A stretch of 6,390 nt of DNA from CAVDWX01 sp963612735 (GTDB taxonomy: Bacteria > Bacillota_I > Bacilli_A > RFN20 > CAG-826): NCBI GenBank assembly GCA_963612735.1, contig CAVDWX010000105.1:1-6390 (forward strand). Reading direction: 5' to 3'. The position numbers and the translations under genes are program-made. The notes beneath the pieces were generated by a model. That model was given only the letters and a program-made list of their open reading frames with translations, searched no databases and had not been told where the DNA came from. Of this stretch, positions 5,091 through 6,390 are shown piece by piece. Each line of letters opens with the position of its first letter. Within the stretch, counting starts at the first letter, position 1.

Positions 5091-6390
5091 TTATGATATT
5101 ATCGTCCTCCAATAACTAAAATTAGTATCTTCGGAAGTATAGGAATATACATATTGTTTTTCATAATCAAAAAACAATGACATACCATAAGCATTACCCG
5201 CCTCATCACCAATAGAATTATGAATAACAATATCGTCGATTTGGTTAATACATTCATTAATATAAGTTATGAGTTTACTATCGGATTTAAAAGACGAATT
5301 AGTTTTCATATTAGTAAGCATATCTTTAGCGTCGAAAACGGCATAATCGTATTTATAAGTAACATAATTTTCAGTATATTCCCCAAAATTCTTAGATGAT
5401 TTAGCAACCGTTTTTAATTTTGAATAAATAGAAGAATAATTATTGCAAAGATATTTAGCCATATTTTCAAATGATTCTAAATAAACATTCATTTTTGATA
5501 AATCTAATACAGATAAAGTCTGATCGTTAGCATATCTACTGCCATAATTTTTTTCGTAATCTGCAATAAATGTATCACAAATTTCTGAAAGAACAGTTTT
5601 AGTATCTTTGTAAGTATATAAATCATCTAACCAATTATCATAGTCCCAGCCTTCTCCAGCTTCGGATTCTTGAGCCGCCACCATGTAATTAAAGTAATGA
5701 GAATTAGTTTCAGCAATATCTTGTACTTGCATTAAACAGGCATCATAGCCAATCCATTCTAATTTTTCAGTTCTATTTAAATTAGTAAAAGTAGTTTTAA
5801 GAGCGGACTGTAATTCAGCGTTTGTAAGCATATCATCATAGCCATCACTATCCTTAAAATTTTCATCAGAACAAACGCCCATCATTCCTCCGCCGTGATT
5901 CCACATAATAACACCAGTCTTATCAGCGGGATAATTTGTTAATCCCCATTCTAAGAAACTTTGGAAGGTTGATGGAGCACCCATAGAAGCATTATTTAAT
6001 GTACTAATTAAATTTAATTTGTTATTCGATATCTCATATCGAGAAAGACATTTATTTGAAATATTATATTTTGAATCCCAATTTTTTGCTCCGCCTGTCT
6101 CTATAACAATATTGATATCATTCGGTTTATTTTGTACGGATAACATTTCTTCTAAATCAGACGTAGCGAATCCTTGGTATGTCCTAGTTTTTTCATCATA
6201 AGTAGATTCTAAATCCGATCCACACATATAAATAAGAATGGTCCATGCATCCATTTCTTTAATCGTCAAATCAATGGAACTATTTATTGAACTATCTTTT
6301 GCGTAGCATAATTTTAAAGAATAAGTTGATGATGCTTCAAAACTTGAATCTAAGGAAACAAGATTACCATTTTTATATAATTCTAATTTT
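5091..6390 (-). CDS. Clostripain-like cysteine protease (peptidase C11), 5' end outside window
   Basis: This peptidase C11 (clan CD) protein has 432 residues visible. The frame is open to the right edge: 40 in-frame codons precede the TTG at 6267-6269, which has no ribosome binding site and is internal. In visible numbering the catalytic dyad is H165 (VIMWNHGGG) and C218 (IGYDACLMQ). D216, two residues before the cysteine, matches the clostripain residue linked to Arg/Lys preference. The domain opens at WTILIYMCGSDLES and ends almost at the stop (NFSYWRTIIS). The residues before it (KLELYKNGNLVSLDSSFEAS and on) read as beta-sandwich sequence, so at least one extra N-terminal, probably extracellular, domain exists; a signal peptide would lie outside the window. 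Members are secreted and often self-cleaved for activation. It is the first visible gene of an operon with the S8 protease and yqeY. Confidence 0.87.
   Translation of the reverse strand, partial: KLELYKNGNLVSLDSSFEASSTYSLKLCYAKDSSINSSIDLTIKEMDAWTILIYMCGSDLESTYDEKTRTYQGFATSDLEEMLSVQNKPNDINIVIETGGAKNWDSKYNISNKCLSRYEISNNKLNLISTLNNASMGAPSTFQSFLEWGLTNYPADKTGVIMWNHGGGMMGVCSDENFKDSDGYDDMLTNAELQSALKTTFTNLNRTEKLEWIGYDACLMQVQDIAETNSHYFNYMVAAQESEAGEGWDYDNWLDDLYTYKDTKTVLSEICDTFIADYEKNYGSRYANDQTLSVLDLSKMNVYLESFENMAKYLCNNYSSIYSKLKTVAKSSKNFGEYTENYVTYKYDYAVFDAKDMLTNMKTNSSFKSDSKLITYINECINQIDDIVIHNSIGDEAGNAYGMSLFFDYEKQYVYSYTSEDTNFSYWRTIIS
5106..5110 (-). promoter_or_regulatory. GGAGG inside the C11 3' end, before the S8 start
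   Basis: GGAGG lies within the last codons of the C11 gene (the TGG AGG of YWR). It is 20 bases before the S8 ATG at 5085, against a usual 5-10, and it overlaps the alternative TTG at 5112-5110, so it cannot serve that start. With the C11 stop only 5 bases from the ATG, terminating ribosomes may supply initiation. It may be only a coincidence of the tryptophan-arginine codons. Confidence 0.3.

Noticed and set aside
6019..6201. 60-codon + frame inside the C11 gene
   Set aside because: It is antisense to the C11 domain and has no supporting features.

Overview
The window comes from a low-GC Gram-positive-type bacterium, probably an uncultivated gut Bacilli/Mollicutes-like lineage (inference). 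The reasons are very AT-rich genes, AAGGAGG-type ribosome binding sites, a C-terminally membrane-anchored subtilase, and clostripain-like and YqeY proteins of the kinds common in Firmicutes. The genetic code looks standard: the tRNA-Trp has a CCA anticodon, TGA ends the transposase gene, and the long reading frames contain no in-frame TGA.

Left part (1-2762) is mosaic accessory DNA. It opens with the 3' half of an AAA_14/DUF4143 ATP-binding protein gene on the + strand, which enters from outside the window and ends before a + strand terminator. Convergent to it is a 142-codon 3' fragment of a VirB4/TraE-type conjugation ATPase gene, cut off just before its Walker B motif. At the break lies a cluster of three ~21-bp direct repeats, then a minus-strand terminator with a possible gene-end remnant, then the left end and istA transposase gene of an IS21-like element. 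That element has no istB and no right end: four bases after the transposase stop codon the CCA end of a tRNA-Trp gene begins. The ATPase and VirB4 segments look richer in GC than the rest.

Right part (2763-6390) looks like stable chromosome, all on the minus strand. In transcription order it holds a clostripain-like (peptidase C11) gene whose 5' end lies outside the window, a membrane-anchored subtilisin-like (S8) protease starting 5 bases after the C11 stop, a GatB/YqeY-family gene 2 bases further on, and tRNA-Trp 27 bases after that. The first three form a tight operon. Two surface or secreted proteases of unrelated clans (cysteine, clan CD; serine, clan SB) are made together, which suggests a joint proteolytic role at the cell surface (inference).

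The main interest is the junction between mobile debris and chromosome exactly at a tRNA 3' end, the repeat cluster beside the broken VirB4 gene, and the paired-protease operon. I see no CRISPR array, rRNA or recognisable defence system.
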